From: PWXP01 sp040772845
GTDB lineage: Bacteria; Planctomycetota; Planctomycetia; Pirellulales; Thermoguttaceae
DNA length: 64,000 bases
Reading direction: 5' to 3'
Assembly (NCBI GenBank): GCA_040772845.1
Contig: JAXGXG010000001.1
Location: 1,860,001 to 1,924,000 of the forward strand
The notes below the pieces were generated by a model. The model was not told the origin of the DNA, searched no databases, and saw only the letters and a list, made by a program, of their open reading frames with translations. This document shows positions 48,825 to 58,124 of this stretch, piece by piece. Both the position numbers and the translations under genes were made by a program. The number at the start of each line of letters is the position of its first letter. Position 1 is the first letter of the stretch.

Positions 48825-50099
48825 GTGACATATCGCTATCTCTGCTGGGCCGTTCTGGCTGCTGTGCTGGCTGTGGCGTCGGTTGCTGTAACACATTCAA
48901 CGTTCGCAGCGGACTGGCCCGAGTGGCGGGGGCCGCGACGCGATGGGATCAGTCGCGAAGAAGGGCTGCTGCAAGAGTGGCCTGAAGGCGGGCCGCCGCT
49001 GGCCTGGGCGACGAATTTGTGCGGCGAAGGATACGGCGGACCTGCCGTGGTCGGCAACCGGGTTTACCTGATGGGCAACGGCCGTGGCGGCGAGTGGGTA
49101 CTGGCCTTGAACGTGGCCAAAGGGGGCGAGCAGGAGTGGGCGTCGGCCACGGGCCCGGTGCGGCATCAGGGCGGTGGATACCCGGGGCCGCGCTCGACGC
49201 CCACCGTTGATGGCGAGCGCGTCTACGCGCTGGGGCTGGCCGGGGTTCTGGTCTGTCTCGATGCCGAGGATGGCAAGGTGGTTTGGCACAAGGACCTCGT
49301 CGAGGATTTCGGCGGTTCCATTCCCAACTGGGGCTATGCCGAGTCGGTCCTGGTCGATGGCAAGTTCGTGCTCTGCACGCCTGGCGGCAAAGAGAACACG
49401 ATCGTCGCACTGAATAAAGACAATGGCGAGAAGGTATGGAGTGCGGCCATCGGTGATGCGGCCGGATATGCGTCGATCATGAAGGTGAAGATCGCGCACG
49501 TATCGCAATACGTTGCGTTTACCGCGAAGGGGGTTGTGAGTGTGGCGGCCGATTCCGGACGCCTGCTATGGCGTTACGACGCACCGGCCAATTCCACGGC
49601 CAACTGTGCGACTCCCATCTGGTATCGCGACACGATTTTTGCGGCCAGCGGGTACAATAAGGGCGGCGGGTTGGTTTGGCCTCGCTTTGCGCCGCAGGGG
49701 TTCATGCCGCAGCAGATCTACTTCACCAAGGACATGCAGAATCATCATGGCGGCATGGTATTGATCAACGAGTCGCTCTACGGGTGCAGCAATCCCAGCG
49801 TGCTGACCTGCCTGGACTATCGGACCGGCAAGGTTCAGTGGACCGACCGAAGCTGCGGGAAGTGCTCGGTGGTCTGCGCCGATCACCGGCTCTACTGTCG
49901 CGACGAGAACGGGCCGATCAGTCTGGTCGTCGCCGGGTCGAAAGAGTTCGTGTTGTGTGGGCGGTTCCAGCAGCCGCACCGCAGCAAGCAGAAGGCGTGG
50001 CCGCACCTGGTGGTGGCCAACGGCATGATGTACGTTCGTGACCAGAACGTACTTCTGTGTTACGATGTGCGCGACGAACGCAGCAAGTCGCCCCGATAG
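48825..50099 (+). CDS. Secreted PQQ-type beta-propeller protein
   Basis: A 424-residue secreted protein. The GTG start at 48825 has GAGGAGGG (48808-48815) upstream; the frame runs back to 48771 without such a site. It has a signal peptide (YLCWAVLAAVLAVASVAVTH). Then comes the planctomycete hallmark WPEWRGPRRDGISREEGLL, followed by repeated propeller blades such as VYALGLAGVLVCLDAEDGKV, TIVALNKDNGEKVW and VSVAADSGRLLWRYDAP. It has the W-docking layout of PQQ-like domains but no clear PQQ-binding residues, so it is probably a binding scaffold rather than a dehydrogenase. Family members are often encoded near secreted hydrolases. It stands alone. Confidence 0.85.
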   Translation: MTYRYLCWAVLAAVLAVASVAVTHSTFAADWPEWRGPRRDGISREEGLLQEWPEGGPPLAWATNLCGEGYGGPAVVGNRVYLMGNGRGGEWVLALNVAKGGEQEWASATGPVRHQGGGYPGPRSTPTVDGERVYALGLAGVLVCLDAEDGKVVWHKDLVEDFGGSIPNWGYAESVLVDGKFVLCTPGGKENTIVALNKDNGEKVWSAAIGDAAGYASIMKVKIAHVSQYVAFTAKGVVSVAADSGRLLWRYDAPANSTANCATPIWYRDTIFAASGYNKGGGLVWPRFAPQGFMPQQIYFTKDMQNHHGGMVLINESLYGCSNPSVLTCLDYRTGKVQWTDRSCGKCSVVCADHRLYCRDENGPISLVVAGSKEFVLCGRFQQPHRSKQKAWPHLVVANGMMYVRDQNVLLCYDVRDERSKSPR

Positions 50100-50117
50100 C
50101 TGGGGGGCTTGGGGGGC

Positions 50118-50190
50118 GTTGCCAGTAGCCAACTGACCACGGCTGCCGGCCGGTGGCCTGTTTCCAGGACATAAGTCCGCTGCTGCACCC
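50118..50190 (+). repeat. Family B repeat, single half-unit
   Basis: GTTGCCAGTAGCCAACTGAC, CCACGGCTGCC, GCCGGTGGCC, TAAGTCCGCTGCTGCACCC. It lies just after the propeller gene. Confidence 0.75.
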
Positions 50191-50293
50191 GCGGATGGCC
50201 GGGTGCAGGAACCTGCCTGTCGGGATGGCGTTCAGGTTGCTATACTACCGTGCAGTATCGGTCCCCAGTTGCCCTCGTGAGTGATGGAAGTCG

Positions 50294-51328
50294 ATGTCTC
50301 GGGAGCCCCTTGTTCAGCCTGCGGTGGATCAGAAGGAAGAGGATCGCGATCTGCGCCCTCAGCATATGGCCGAGATGGTCGGTCAGCGCGAGGTGTACGC
50401 CCGGTTGCAGATTGTGGTCGATGCGGCATCGAAGCGGGGCGAGCCACTTGGGCACATTCTGTTCGACGGGCCGCCGGGGCTGGGAAAGACGACTTTTGCA
50501 ATGTGCATTCCGCGTGATCTGGGGGTCGGGTTCCAGATTGCCAGTGGGGCCGCCCTGGCCGCGCCGAAGGACGTCATTCCTTACCTGACGAACGCCGAGG
50601 AGCGTTCCGTCTTGTTCATCGACGAGATCCATCGATTACCGAAGGCCGTGGAGGAGTTTCTCTATCCGGCCATGGAAGATTTCCGTGTCGACATTACTCT
50701 GGGCGAAGGGGTCAATGCGCGGACGATCAACATGCAGCTTCGGCCGTTCACGGTGATTGGTGCGACCACGCGCACCGGCTTGCTTTCGGCGCCTCTGCGC
50801 GATCGATTCCAGTTGCGCGAGCATCTGGACTTCTACACGATTGAGGAGTTGGCCGAGATTGTGCGGCGGAACGCGGCGAAACTGCGTGTAGGAATCGAGG
50901 GGGATGCAACGCGAGAAATCGCCTCGCGCAGCCGCGGGACACCCCGGTTGGCCAATAACCGTCTGCGCTGGGTCCGCGACTATGCCCAAAGTCGCGCCGA
51001 CGGCCACATTACGCTGAAAGTTGCCCAGGCGGCCTTGGAAATGCTCGGGATTGACCGTCGTGGGCTCGACCCGCAAGATCGCAAGTACCTCGAGACCATT
51101 GCCCGCGTTTTTCACGGCGGCCCGGTGGGAGTGGAAGCGGTTGCCCATACGATGAACGTCGCGACCGATACGTTGGCAGACGAGGTCGAGCCGTTTCTGC
51201 TCCGAAGTGAACTGGTGATTCGCACGCCGCGCGGCAGGCGCCTGACTGCGGCCGGATTCGAGCATTTGGGCCTTTCCTTCACGCCGGAGGGCGCCGGCGA
51301 AGTACAGCCGAAGCTCTTCGGTTTGTAG
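50294..51328 (+). CDS. ruvB: Holliday-junction branch-migration helicase RuvB
   Basis: A 344-residue AAA+ motor that drives branch migration with RuvA. RPQHMAEMVGQ leads into Walker A GPPGLGKTT (about 59-67). Walker B and the DEIH box are in VLFIDEIHRLPKAVEEF (about 107-122). Sensor 1 is GATTRTGLLSAPLRDRF (about 156-172), with the arginine-finger region at the end of it. The C-terminal winged helix contains GLDPQDRKYLETIA and GGPVGVEAVAHTMN, and the family ending ALGRRL-like is present as TPRGRRLTAAGFEHLG. The region after Walker A (TFAMCIPRDLGV) is more diverged than usual. ruvA and ruvC are not in the window. ATG 50294 is the likely start. Confidence 0.95.
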   Translation: MSREPLVQPAVDQKEEDRDLRPQHMAEMVGQREVYARLQIVVDAASKRGEPLGHILFDGPPGLGKTTFAMCIPRDLGVGFQIASGAALAAPKDVIPYLTNAEERSVLFIDEIHRLPKAVEEFLYPAMEDFRVDITLGEGVNARTINMQLRPFTVIGATTRTGLLSAPLRDRFQLREHLDFYTIEELAEIVRRNAAKLRVGIEGDATREIASRSRGTPRLANNRLRWVRDYAQSRADGHITLKVAQAALEMLGIDRRGLDPQDRKYLETIARVFHGGPVGVEAVAHTMNVATDTLADEVEPFLLRSELVIRTPRGRRLTAAGFEHLGLSFTPEGAGEVQPKLFGL

Positions 51329-51582
51329 GCAACCAGGCAGATGAACAATCCTGGCTCGGCAGGCATCCAATCCCCATAGCGGGACGCTTCCAGTCAGCCG
51401 CGCGCGTTCTGAACGGACGGGAGTTGTGGGCAGCGGCGCGAGTCTTGCGGCGCAAGGGCTTGGAAAATCGCAAGGCCCCCTCCGCGGGGGCATTGCATTT
51501 TCGCTGCTCTTCGGTAAACTCAAAGTTAGTAGCAATCTCCTCTTTGCCGAAAATTCGGTGCTCGCGTTATAGGAGGAACGTG

Positions 51583-51960
51583 ATGTTGGCAATCGCGCCC
51601 GGCTGGGATATGTCGGTTGAACGAGGGCCAGACTGGCTGATCGTTCGAGTTCTGCGAACTCCGCAAGCGCATGGCACACCTCCATTGGCCGACGAGGTGT
51701 GGGAGCAATTGTGCCGTCATTTCACGCATCGGCTTGTTCTGGAGTTGAACGAGATCGAGAGGCTGGATAGTGCTCTGGCCGAAGAATTGATGCAGCTTCA
51801 TCGGCGGATTCGCGAGCAGGACGGTGTGATGCGGGTGTGCGGCCTCTCGGCAGAGAACCGCCGTGCGTTGTGCTCCTGCAACCTGGAAGAGCACCTTCTC
51901 GATTACCACGATCGGGAAGAGGCGGTCATGGGGGCGCGTTTGCCTCGCCGCCCACGATAG
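51583..51960 (+). CDS. STAS-domain protein (anti-sigma-factor antagonist-like)
   Basis: A 125-residue single-domain protein. The layout is that of a STAS fold: a first strand GPDWLIVRVL, ADEVWEQLCRHFTHRLVLEL, then the switch segment NEIERLDSALAEELMQLHRR, VMRVCGLSAENRRALCSC and a final helix. The conserved Ser that is phosphorylated in SpoIIAA (D-S-S/T-G) appears as LDSALAEE, so a phosphoswitch is possible but the second residue is changed. ATG 51583 has AGGAGG (51571-51576) upstream; GTG 51580 just before is less well spaced. The gene follows ruvB by 254 bp. No partner anti-sigma factor is near. Confidence 0.75.
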   Translation: MLAIAPGWDMSVERGPDWLIVRVLRTPQAHGTPPLADEVWEQLCRHFTHRLVLELNEIERLDSALAEELMQLHRRIREQDGVMRVCGLSAENRRALCSCNLEEHLLDYHDREEAVMGARLPRRPR

Positions 51961-52152
51961 ATGCCGGCTCGGGAACCTCTTGTTCCGCCAACCAGATGTG
52001 GACGGTTTGGCAGTCTGGACATCAGCCGGAGAGAGGAAAGGCCGCCTCAAGGCCAAACCGCGAACGGGGAGTGCCCCCGACGACGGAAGGGCCGTTTGGG
52101 CATCGGTCTCCGTTTTCGGCCAGACGTTGACTGGGCGCGGGCCTGCAAGCCA

Positions 52153-52374
52153 TTACGAGGCGACTTCTAATTCGTTGGCAATCTCATGCACGCCATCGAT
52201 GTGCCGCAAGGCCTCTTGCGCCATCTGCTTCTGAAAATAGCTGCGTACGACACCACGTAATGTGACACGGCCTTCGCTGGTCTCAAAGCGGAGATTCCGG
52301 CGCGCGACGTGCGGATTGCGCTCGAGCGCCGTCAGGACGCGGTCTTCCAAAGGAATGCTAATCATTGTCTCCAT
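52153..52374 (-). CDS. Small BON-domain protein
   Basis: A 73-residue protein that is just one BON domain. DRVLTALERNPHVARRNLRF gives the first helix and strand, then VTLRGVVRSYFQKQMAQEAL and the conserved GVHEIANELEV, with the family Gly in RGVV. BON domains bind phospholipid or sit in outer-membrane stress proteins. There is no signal peptide, so it is cytoplasmic or a module lost from a larger protein. It lies 150 bp downstream of serA on the same strand and may share its transcript. Confidence 0.75.
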   Translation of the reverse strand: METMISIPLEDRVLTALERNPHVARRNLRFETSEGRVTLRGVVRSYFQKQMAQEALRHIDGVHEIANELEVAS

Positions 52375-52524
52375 CCAAGGCAGTAGACCAAGCGGGGGGA
52401 AGGCAACTCGCGTTACGCCGAATCAACCACCCGCCTTTCGCATCAATCGTACGCTACGATTTGCGCAAGGGACGGCGAATCCGCGCAAGTTCCAAAATTT
52501 TCCGCAGAATTGTCGGTGATTAGG

Positions 52525-54153
52525 TCACCCACCCATCCATGAGGGGGTTTCTTTGGCCGATGGAAGCTTCACAATCCAGGCGTTGGTAATCTCGCTCAGC
52601 GCGAGCACCTCGGCCAAGGCCTCAGCCGGCGGCTGCGAATCCAGCGCCAGGACGCCGATGGCTTCACCTCCAGGCTTATCGGCACTGCGGCCGACAGACA
52701 TTTGGGCGATATTGAGCCGGTGTTTTCCGAACACGGTACCCACTCGCCCGATCACGCCCGGTTGATCGCGATGGCTGAAGACCAGCAAAATGCCATCCAG
52801 GCGGCTCTCGACCTGGCAGCCGCTCTTCCGGACCAAACGAGGCATTTCGTTACCGAAGATCGTGCCCGAAGCTTCGGATGTCTTCTGATCGGTAACGACT
52901 TCCGCGGTGATGAGGGATCGGAAATCGCCGGGGTCGGCCGATCGTTGTTCCTGGATTTCGATGCCTCGTTCTCGGAGGATGACCTCGGCATTGACGATGT
53001 TTGCGCCGGTGTCCATGGCGTGCTCGAGCAGACCGGCGGCGAAGGCGGCGGAAAGCAGCCGCGTGTCTTTGTCGGCAACTCCGCCGCGATAGCTCAAGCG
53101 GCAGAGGGTCGGCGGCTGGTGATCCATCTGGGCCAGCAGCAGCCCTAAACGCCATGCGACGTTCAGATAGCCTCGCAGATCGGCCAAGGTCTTCGGATCC
53201 AGCGGCGACATGTTCACCGATTGCCGGATCGCGCCGGTGGTGAAGAAATCGATGAGCAATTCGGCGGCTTCGACCGCGACGTTCGTTTGCGCCTCCTCGG
53301 TGCTGGCGCCCAAGTGTGGGGTGCACAGGACACCAGGCATGCCGAACAACGGGCTTTCGGTGCAGGGTTCGTTCGGGTAGACGTCCAGGGCAACGCCGGC
53401 CAACTGCCCACTTTTCAGGCCTGCGACCAGTGCTTCTTCATTGTAAATACCGCCGCGGGCACAGTTGATCAATCGCGCGCCCTTCTTGATCTGCTCGATC
53501 TGTTCCAGACCGATCATGTTGCGAGTCTCGTCGTTCAGCGGCGTATGGACGGTCAGGTAGTCGACCAGCGGGAGCATTTCTGCGGTCGATTGGCATATCT
53601 CGATCCCCTGTTCTTTCGCCCGCGAAGCGGGGAAAAACGGGTCGTAGCCAAGCACCTGCATCTCGAAAGCCCTCGCCCGTTTCGCCACGGACAGGCCGAT
53701 ACGCCCCAGACCGACGATGCCGAGCGTCTTGCCGGCCAACTGGCTTCCCATGTATTTTTTGCGGTCCCATCGTCCTTCCAGCAGGCTCTGGTAGGCCGGA
53801 TGAACGTTCCGGGACATGGCCAGCATGAGGGTGATTGCGTGTTCGGCGGTGGAGATGGTATTGCCGCCGGGCGTATTCATGACCACGATCCCGTGTCGCG
53901 TGGCGGCCTCGCGATCGATGTTGTCGGTTCCGACACCGGCGCGGGCGATGGCGCGCAGCCGGTGATTCCCTTCGAGCGCCTCGGCGGTAATCTTCACGCC
54001 GCTACGGCAGATAGCACCGTCGAACTCGGCCAGGGTATCTCGCAGCGCCTGCCCGGAAAGACCCGTACGCACCTCATATTCAATGCTCCCTGCCGACTCC
54101 AGCAGGTCGAGTCCGTCTTGCGAAAGGGGGTCCAGAACGACAATCTTTGACAT
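52525..54153 (-). CDS. serA: D-3-phosphoglycerate dehydrogenase
   Basis: A 542-residue long-form SerA, the first enzyme of serine synthesis (3-phosphoglycerate to phosphohydroxypyruvate, NAD+). The substrate domain has GAICRSGVKITAEAL and RAGVGTDNIDREAA. The Rossmann fold is KTLGIVGLGRIGLSVAKRA. The catalytic Arg is in INCARGGIYNEEAL and the catalytic His in CTPHLGASTEEAQ. Residues about 315-450 are the allosteric-substrate-binding domain, and the C-terminal 75 residues an ACT domain (RDQPGVIGRVGTVFGKHRLN) that senses serine in relatives. The start ATG 54153 fits the family start SKIVVLDPLS. It stands alone, with the BON gene downstream. Confidence 0.95.
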   Translation of the reverse strand: MSKIVVLDPLSQDGLDLLESAGSIEYEVRTGLSGQALRDTLAEFDGAICRSGVKITAEALEGNHRLRAIARAGVGTDNIDREAATRHGIVVMNTPGGNTISTAEHAITLMLAMSRNVHPAYQSLLEGRWDRKKYMGSQLAGKTLGIVGLGRIGLSVAKRARAFEMQVLGYDPFFPASRAKEQGIEICQSTAEMLPLVDYLTVHTPLNDETRNMIGLEQIEQIKKGARLINCARGGIYNEEALVAGLKSGQLAGVALDVYPNEPCTESPLFGMPGVLCTPHLGASTEEAQTNVAVEAAELLIDFFTTGAIRQSVNMSPLDPKTLADLRGYLNVAWRLGLLLAQMDHQPPTLCRLSYRGGVADKDTRLLSAAFAAGLLEHAMDTGANIVNAEVILRERGIEIQEQRSADPGDFRSLITAEVVTDQKTSEASGTIFGNEMPRLVRKSGCQVESRLDGILLVFSHRDQPGVIGRVGTVFGKHRLNIAQMSVGRSADKPGGEAIGVLALDSQPPAEALAEVLALSEITNAWIVKLPSAKETPSWMGG

Positions 54154-54239
54154 GATCTTGCCCGAGGAAAGGGTCAGGAAACGGAAACACGAAGAATCCC
54201 AATTCTACCTGTCGCGCAGAATGGGACAAGGCCCTACGG

Positions 54240-54998
54240 CTAGCGGACCACGGTGGGGCCTTGTTCGACCAGCCGAGTGCCGCCTGGCGGGGTATCGAAC
54301 GAATGGGTGGCTTGAACTTGCGACCGCAGGGCGGCAATGCGTTGCGCCACTTCGGGCTGGAAACGGTTGTGCCACAGAGAGCGTTCGTACCCTCGCAGGG
54401 CGGATTCGACATCCCCCTGCTGTTCTCGCAGTCGCGCGAGTGCCGCCCACGCGCGCCCGCTATTGGGATCGAGTGCGACGGCCTCGGTCAGCCGCGACTC
54501 GGCATGGGCCCGATCGCCGAATTCCTCGCACAGTCGAGCCAATTCAATGCGGGCATCGGCCGATTCAGGTTTCTTCTGCGCCCAGGTTTCCAGCAAGGAG
54601 AATGCTTCCTGCGTGCGGCCCTGGTCGGCCAGCAGGACGGCGAGTCCGCGGTACGCCTCCGGATGGTCTTCGTTCCGTGCGACGGCCATTTCGTAGTAGT
54701 TTTCGGCTTGTCGCAAATAGGTTTCGTTCTTCTCCACGACGCCGAGGCGATGGTAGGTTGCGCCGAGGTTGTAGTAGGCGTCGACGTTTTTGGCGTCGGC
54801 GTAATTCGCCTCCTGGAAGTGCTTCAGCGCATCGTGGTAGCGTGCCTGCTCGAACATCCGCACACCTTCCGCATTCCGTGCCTGGGCATCGAAGTTGTTG
54901 CATCCGCTCGCGCAGAGCGACAGGACAAGCAAGCCCCAGAGGAGAGGAAGGGCGCCGGGGAGCTTGGTGCACCAGCCGTAGGTGGGGGACGTAGGCAC
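54240..54998 (-). CDS. TPR-repeat lipoprotein
   Basis: A 252-residue lipoprotein. The GTG start 54998 gives the signal LPLLWGLLVLSLCASGC with the lipobox ASGC. Five to six tetratricopeptide repeats follow (ARYHDALKHFQEANYADAKN, VDAYYNLGATYHRLGV, YEMAVARNEDHPEAYRGLAV, AESRLTEAVALDPNSGRAWA and others). TPRs bind partner proteins; the partner is unknown. The frame is open to 55154, but the lipobox and the GAGG nine bases upstream support the shorter form. It lies upstream of serA with 86 bp between. Confidence 0.75.
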   Translation of the reverse strand: MPTSPTYGWCTKLPGALPLLWGLLVLSLCASGCNNFDAQARNAEGVRMFEQARYHDALKHFQEANYADAKNVDAYYNLGATYHRLGVVEKNETYLRQAENYYEMAVARNEDHPEAYRGLAVLLADQGRTQEAFSLLETWAQKKPESADARIELARLCEEFGDRAHAESRLTEAVALDPNSGRAWAALARLREQQGDVESALRGYERSLWHNRFQPEVAQRIAALRSQVQATHSFDTPPGGTRLVEQGPTVVR

Positions 54999-55262
54999 GG
55001 CGTCAGGCCTCGCTATCAGGTGGACTCTCGGACGAGAGACCTTCGGCACGACCGATGCGCCGAAGGCGTGGAAAGGAGGTGCAAGAATACCGCCCGGCCC
55101 AAACCGCTGCAAGGCCGTTTCTTCGGCGAAGACCAAGGGGGGCGCAGGACGCACTTTGTGGGCTCGACCAGTTCTGGTATCCTACGACATTGGATTACTG
55201 GAATCCGGTGAACGGTAGTTTTCCCGGTTCGATTGGTCACAGCTTGAGCAAAGGAGCCAAGG

Positions 55263-55646
55263 ATGGCGAAGAAGCAAGCATTGCCAGCAGCCGTGCAGGA
55301 CATGGTCAAGCAGGCAGCAGAGAGTATTGTGGATGCGGTGTACGGGGAAGGGGGGCACCCCCCAATCGGAACCCGGTTCACCGAGGTCGAAGATGTCGGC
55401 GTTGAAGTGGGGGACTCCCTGGCACGGGTGGTGATGCAATTGGCCATGGAGCGGCAATCTTCGACGATGGCAGGCATGCCGTGCCAGTGTACCTGCGGTT
55501 CTCCTGTCACTACGAGCGAATCGGAACCTCGCGTTATGACTACCCGCCGAGGTGAGATCGGGTGGAACGAACCGTCTGGGCATTGCTCGCCATGCCGGCG
55601 GGCTTTTTTTCCCTCAGGCCCAGGCGTTGGGCCTGAGGCCGGATGA
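55263..55646 (+). CDS. ISKra4-like transposase, N-terminal part (frame broken in a T-run)
   Basis: A 127-residue reading frame. Residues up to about 80 form a helical N-terminal region. A zinc-ribbon-like segment with paired Cys follows: CQCTCGS and then GHCSPCRRAFFP. In ISKra4 proteins this runs on into a P-x-x-x-ALGL segment. Here that continuation lies in the +1 frame after a run of seven T at 55603-55609. With six T the frame would read RRAFFPQAQALGL without a break. The extra residues after FFP (SGPGVGPEAG) are the out-of-frame tail. Confidence 0.7.
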   Translation: MAKKQALPAAVQDMVKQAAESIVDAVYGEGGHPPIGTRFTEVEDVGVEVGDSLARVVMQLAMERQSSTMAGMPCQCTCGSPVTTSESEPRVMTTRRGEIGWNEPSGHCSPCRRAFFPSGPGVGPEAG

Positions 55647-57045
55647 GACACAGAGCCCAGGCGTGTTGTGGAAGATGATTCGCGCGGCCGTTCGATGTGG
55701 ATCGTATCGGGAAGCGAGCCAGGAGCTGGAAGAGTCAGCGGAGTTGTGCATCCAACCGAAGACGCTGGAGCGGGCGGTGCGTCGGCTTGGTGGCGAACGT
55801 GTTGATCAACGCGATGCCGAAGTCGAAGCATGGAAGCAACTGCCGCTGCCGGTGCAGCAGCGAGGCTGTCCGGAAGGGAAGGTGGCGCCCACGGTTGCAG
55901 TGGTTCAGTTCGATTGCGGGCGGATGCTGATCCGGGATCGCAAGGCGAAGTGCAATGCCGCGAAGAACGTCGCGGCCAAAAGCGTCTCGCTGGAGAATGT
56001 CGCCGAGCAAGTGGCCGAGACGTTGGCGGAACAGGAAGCGGACCGCGAAGCACTTGCCGAAGCGGAGGAAAAGGGCGCATCCGAAACGATTCCCGGCGAT
56101 AAGAATACCGTTGAGAATCCCTCGCGATCGCGTTATTGGCGCGATGACAAAGTGGGCGTGCTCCTGACGATGCACAGCGAGGAGCACGAGTCCGATCCAT
56201 GCCCAGACATTCCAGTGACGTTCCTTGACCGCCAACGAACGCCCAAACTGGTGCAGGAATTGGGGCATTCATCGGGCGGCGCTCGAGAGGCGGCACAACA
56301 ACCGGCGACGACCGATACGGCGGCAACTGGGACGCATCGCCCCGGGGCGCCGGAGCCGTTGGTGAAGAGTGTTGTCGCCAGTCGCGCATGCAGTGCCGTA
56401 TTCGGTGCAATCCTGGCAGCCGCGGCCTGGTGCCGGGGATTTGCAGGCGCGCGGCGCAAGGCATTCGTTGCGGATGGAGCCGCAATGAACTGGACGATGT
56501 GGGCCAGATACTTTTCGCACTACGTGGCGATTCTCGACTTCATTCACGCACTGCAATACGTCTTCGCGGCGGCCATGGCGGGGCGCAGCTTTGACGAAGG
56601 TTGGGCGATCTATTGCCGCTGGATTCAAGCGATTTGGGCAGGCCGGGTAGATGACGTGCTGGGGGAGCTACGGGCACGCCAGGAGGAAATCGGCTTGCCA
56701 CCGCCGAAGGCATCGGCAACCGATCCTCGGCAGACCGTCGCCACCACAATCGGGTATCTTGCGACCCACCGCGGCCGGATGGATTATCCGAGGTACCGTT
56801 GCCTCGGCCTACCGATTATGAGTTCGTATGTTGAGTCGGCAGTCAAGCAGATCGGACGTCGCGTGAAGGCCACGGAGAAGTTCTGGTGCGAGGCCGGCGC
56901 CGAAGCGATTCTGCAGTTGCGGGCCGACTATTTGAGCGACACGGCTCCCCTGGAACGATTCATGACGCGGCGTACGGAGTCGGCGACTGGCCATCGCACC
57001 TACCGCCGCAACCCCCCGCCCGCCAGCAAACACTGTGCCGCCTAA
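55610..57045 (+). CDS. ISKra4-like transposase, DDE catalytic part
   Basis: About 478 residues from PQAQALGLRPDETQSPGVLW to the C-terminus. The helix-rich region (RCGSYREASQELEESAELCI) is typical of ISKra4. Candidate catalytic residues are Asp in VVQFDCGRM, Asp in AFVADGAAMNWTMW (with ILDFIHALQY following), and Glu in IMSSYVESAVKQIGRRVKAT. All the landmarks are kept, so the domain looks intact. The frame is open from 55552 but this start lies inside the zinc-ribbon region. It is expressed only if the shift at the T-run is made. Confidence 0.75.
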
Positions 57046-57212
57046 CGCAAAGCGCGTCGTGCGCCCGACCAAGGGCTGCACCGCCACAAGCGTGCATACC
57101 GGAAAAGGAGAATGGTGCTTTGGCAGTCTCCACCGTCCACGGGGCACGGCTGGAATCCTTGCTGCGTGGGCAAGAGGGGCCGTGGCCCCGTAGACGGCAG
57201 GTTTCCCGAGAG

Positions 57213-57689
57213 TCAAGCCTTCACTTCGATCCGCTTCGGTTGCGCGGCCTCGTGCTTGGGGACAACGATCTTCAAAACGCCATCATGGTATTCGGCCTCG
57301 ATGGCGTCCGTCTTCACCTGGGCAGCCAGCGGAATGACGCGGCGGAACTGGCCGTAGCTCCGCTCGATGCGGTGGTACGTCTTCCCTTTTTCCTCGGCTT
57401 CATGCTTCCGTTCGCCGGAGATCCAAAGCTGGTTCTCCTTCAGTTCGACGTTCACGTCTTCAGGCTTCATGCCGGGCAGATCGAGGGTGATCTCGTAGTC
57501 TCGCTCCGTTTCGGCCACGTTTGCCTGCGGAGCAAACGTCAAGGCGCCACGTCCACCATCTTCTGCGCCGAAGAACTGCGACAGCAGATCGTCCATCTCG
57601 GTGCGCAGATCGTCGAACCATCGCGATCCCCGAATACCCAAGGGAGTCATTGGGCGGCTACCCGTCCAAGGAGTCATTGCTTGTACCAT
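57213..57689 (-). CDS. hsp20: Hsp20/alpha-crystallin small heat-shock protein
   Basis: A 158-residue ATP-independent chaperone that holds unfolded proteins. The N-terminal arm (residues 1-50, RWFDDLRTEMDDLLSQFF) precedes the alpha-crystallin domain. That domain starts at FAPQANVAETERDYEITLDL, has PGMKPEDVNVELKENQLWIS and the hallmark A-x-x-x-DGVLKIVVPK (AEYHDGVLKIVVPK). The C-terminal IXI-type tail reads KRIEVKA. The length is standard. Expression is probably heat-induced; a 15-bp palindrome lies 250 bp upstream (57939-57953), but no CIRCE element is seen. Confidence 0.93.
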   Translation of the reverse strand: MVQAMTPWTGSRPMTPLGIRGSRWFDDLRTEMDDLLSQFFGAEDGGRGALTFAPQANVAETERDYEITLDLPGMKPEDVNVELKENQLWISGERKHEAEEKGKTYHRIERSYGQFRRVIPLAAQVKTDAIEAEYHDGVLKIVVPKHEAAQPKRIEVKA

Positions 57690-58124
57690 GATTTGGTCCT
57701 CACACGTTTCATTCCCATCCCGATAAGCCTCTGCACTTTGCTCTGACCGCCGGGATGCTTCCGGTCAAAGCGGCGACACAACAACCGTTAGCAGAGGGGT
57801 GCAAGCTCCGTGCCAATCCTGCAGGCGAAGTGCGTCATCGGCCGCAGCGAGTGACATAACCCTTTGCTGTACAGCGGTTTGCGCGAGAAGGCTCGTGCCG
57901 GGCGGGATCCCAAGTAACGATGGAACGAAAACCGACAACTGTCATTTTGACAGCCTTGGATGGCAGAAACGGCAGGTGGGGAATTTTGAGGACCGTTTGC
58001 AGCTAACAGACCACCGCTCTGGCCGGGCAAGCCGGCACGGTGGCGTTCGAGATTCGTGTACAACCACTACGGTTGAACCGGGGGCCATCTGGACAAGAGC
58101 CCGTTTTACGGCCAAGATACTCTC
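57690..58124. other. Divergent intergenic region between hsp20 and the PTS IIA-like gene
   Basis: 435 bp between two divergent genes. It contains the palindrome at 57939-57953. A GTTCGAGATTCGTG-like run and other text show no clear promoter. No gene is seen. Confidence 0.4.
57939..57953. promoter_or_regulatory. Palindrome CTGTCATTTTGACAG
   Basis: Perfect 6-3-6 inverted repeat, a size typical of a dimeric regulator site. It lies in the divergent region between hsp20 and the HTH-PTS IIA gene. Its owner is unknown. Confidence 0.35.

Larger units (their letters stand above)
55263..57045 (+). mobile_element. ISKra4-like insertion sequence body
   Basis: A transposase region in two overlapping frames that join in the stretch 55601-55616. 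The left and right ends are not clear: I see no convincing terminal inverted repeat in the flanking 100 bp. The element lies between the TPR lipoprotein and hsp20 genes. The base composition matches the surroundings. Confidence 0.65.

Noticed and set aside
55016..56485. A 489-residue leftward frame across the IS
   Set aside because: It runs through both the IS region and intergenic sequence, antisense to the transposase, with no motif.
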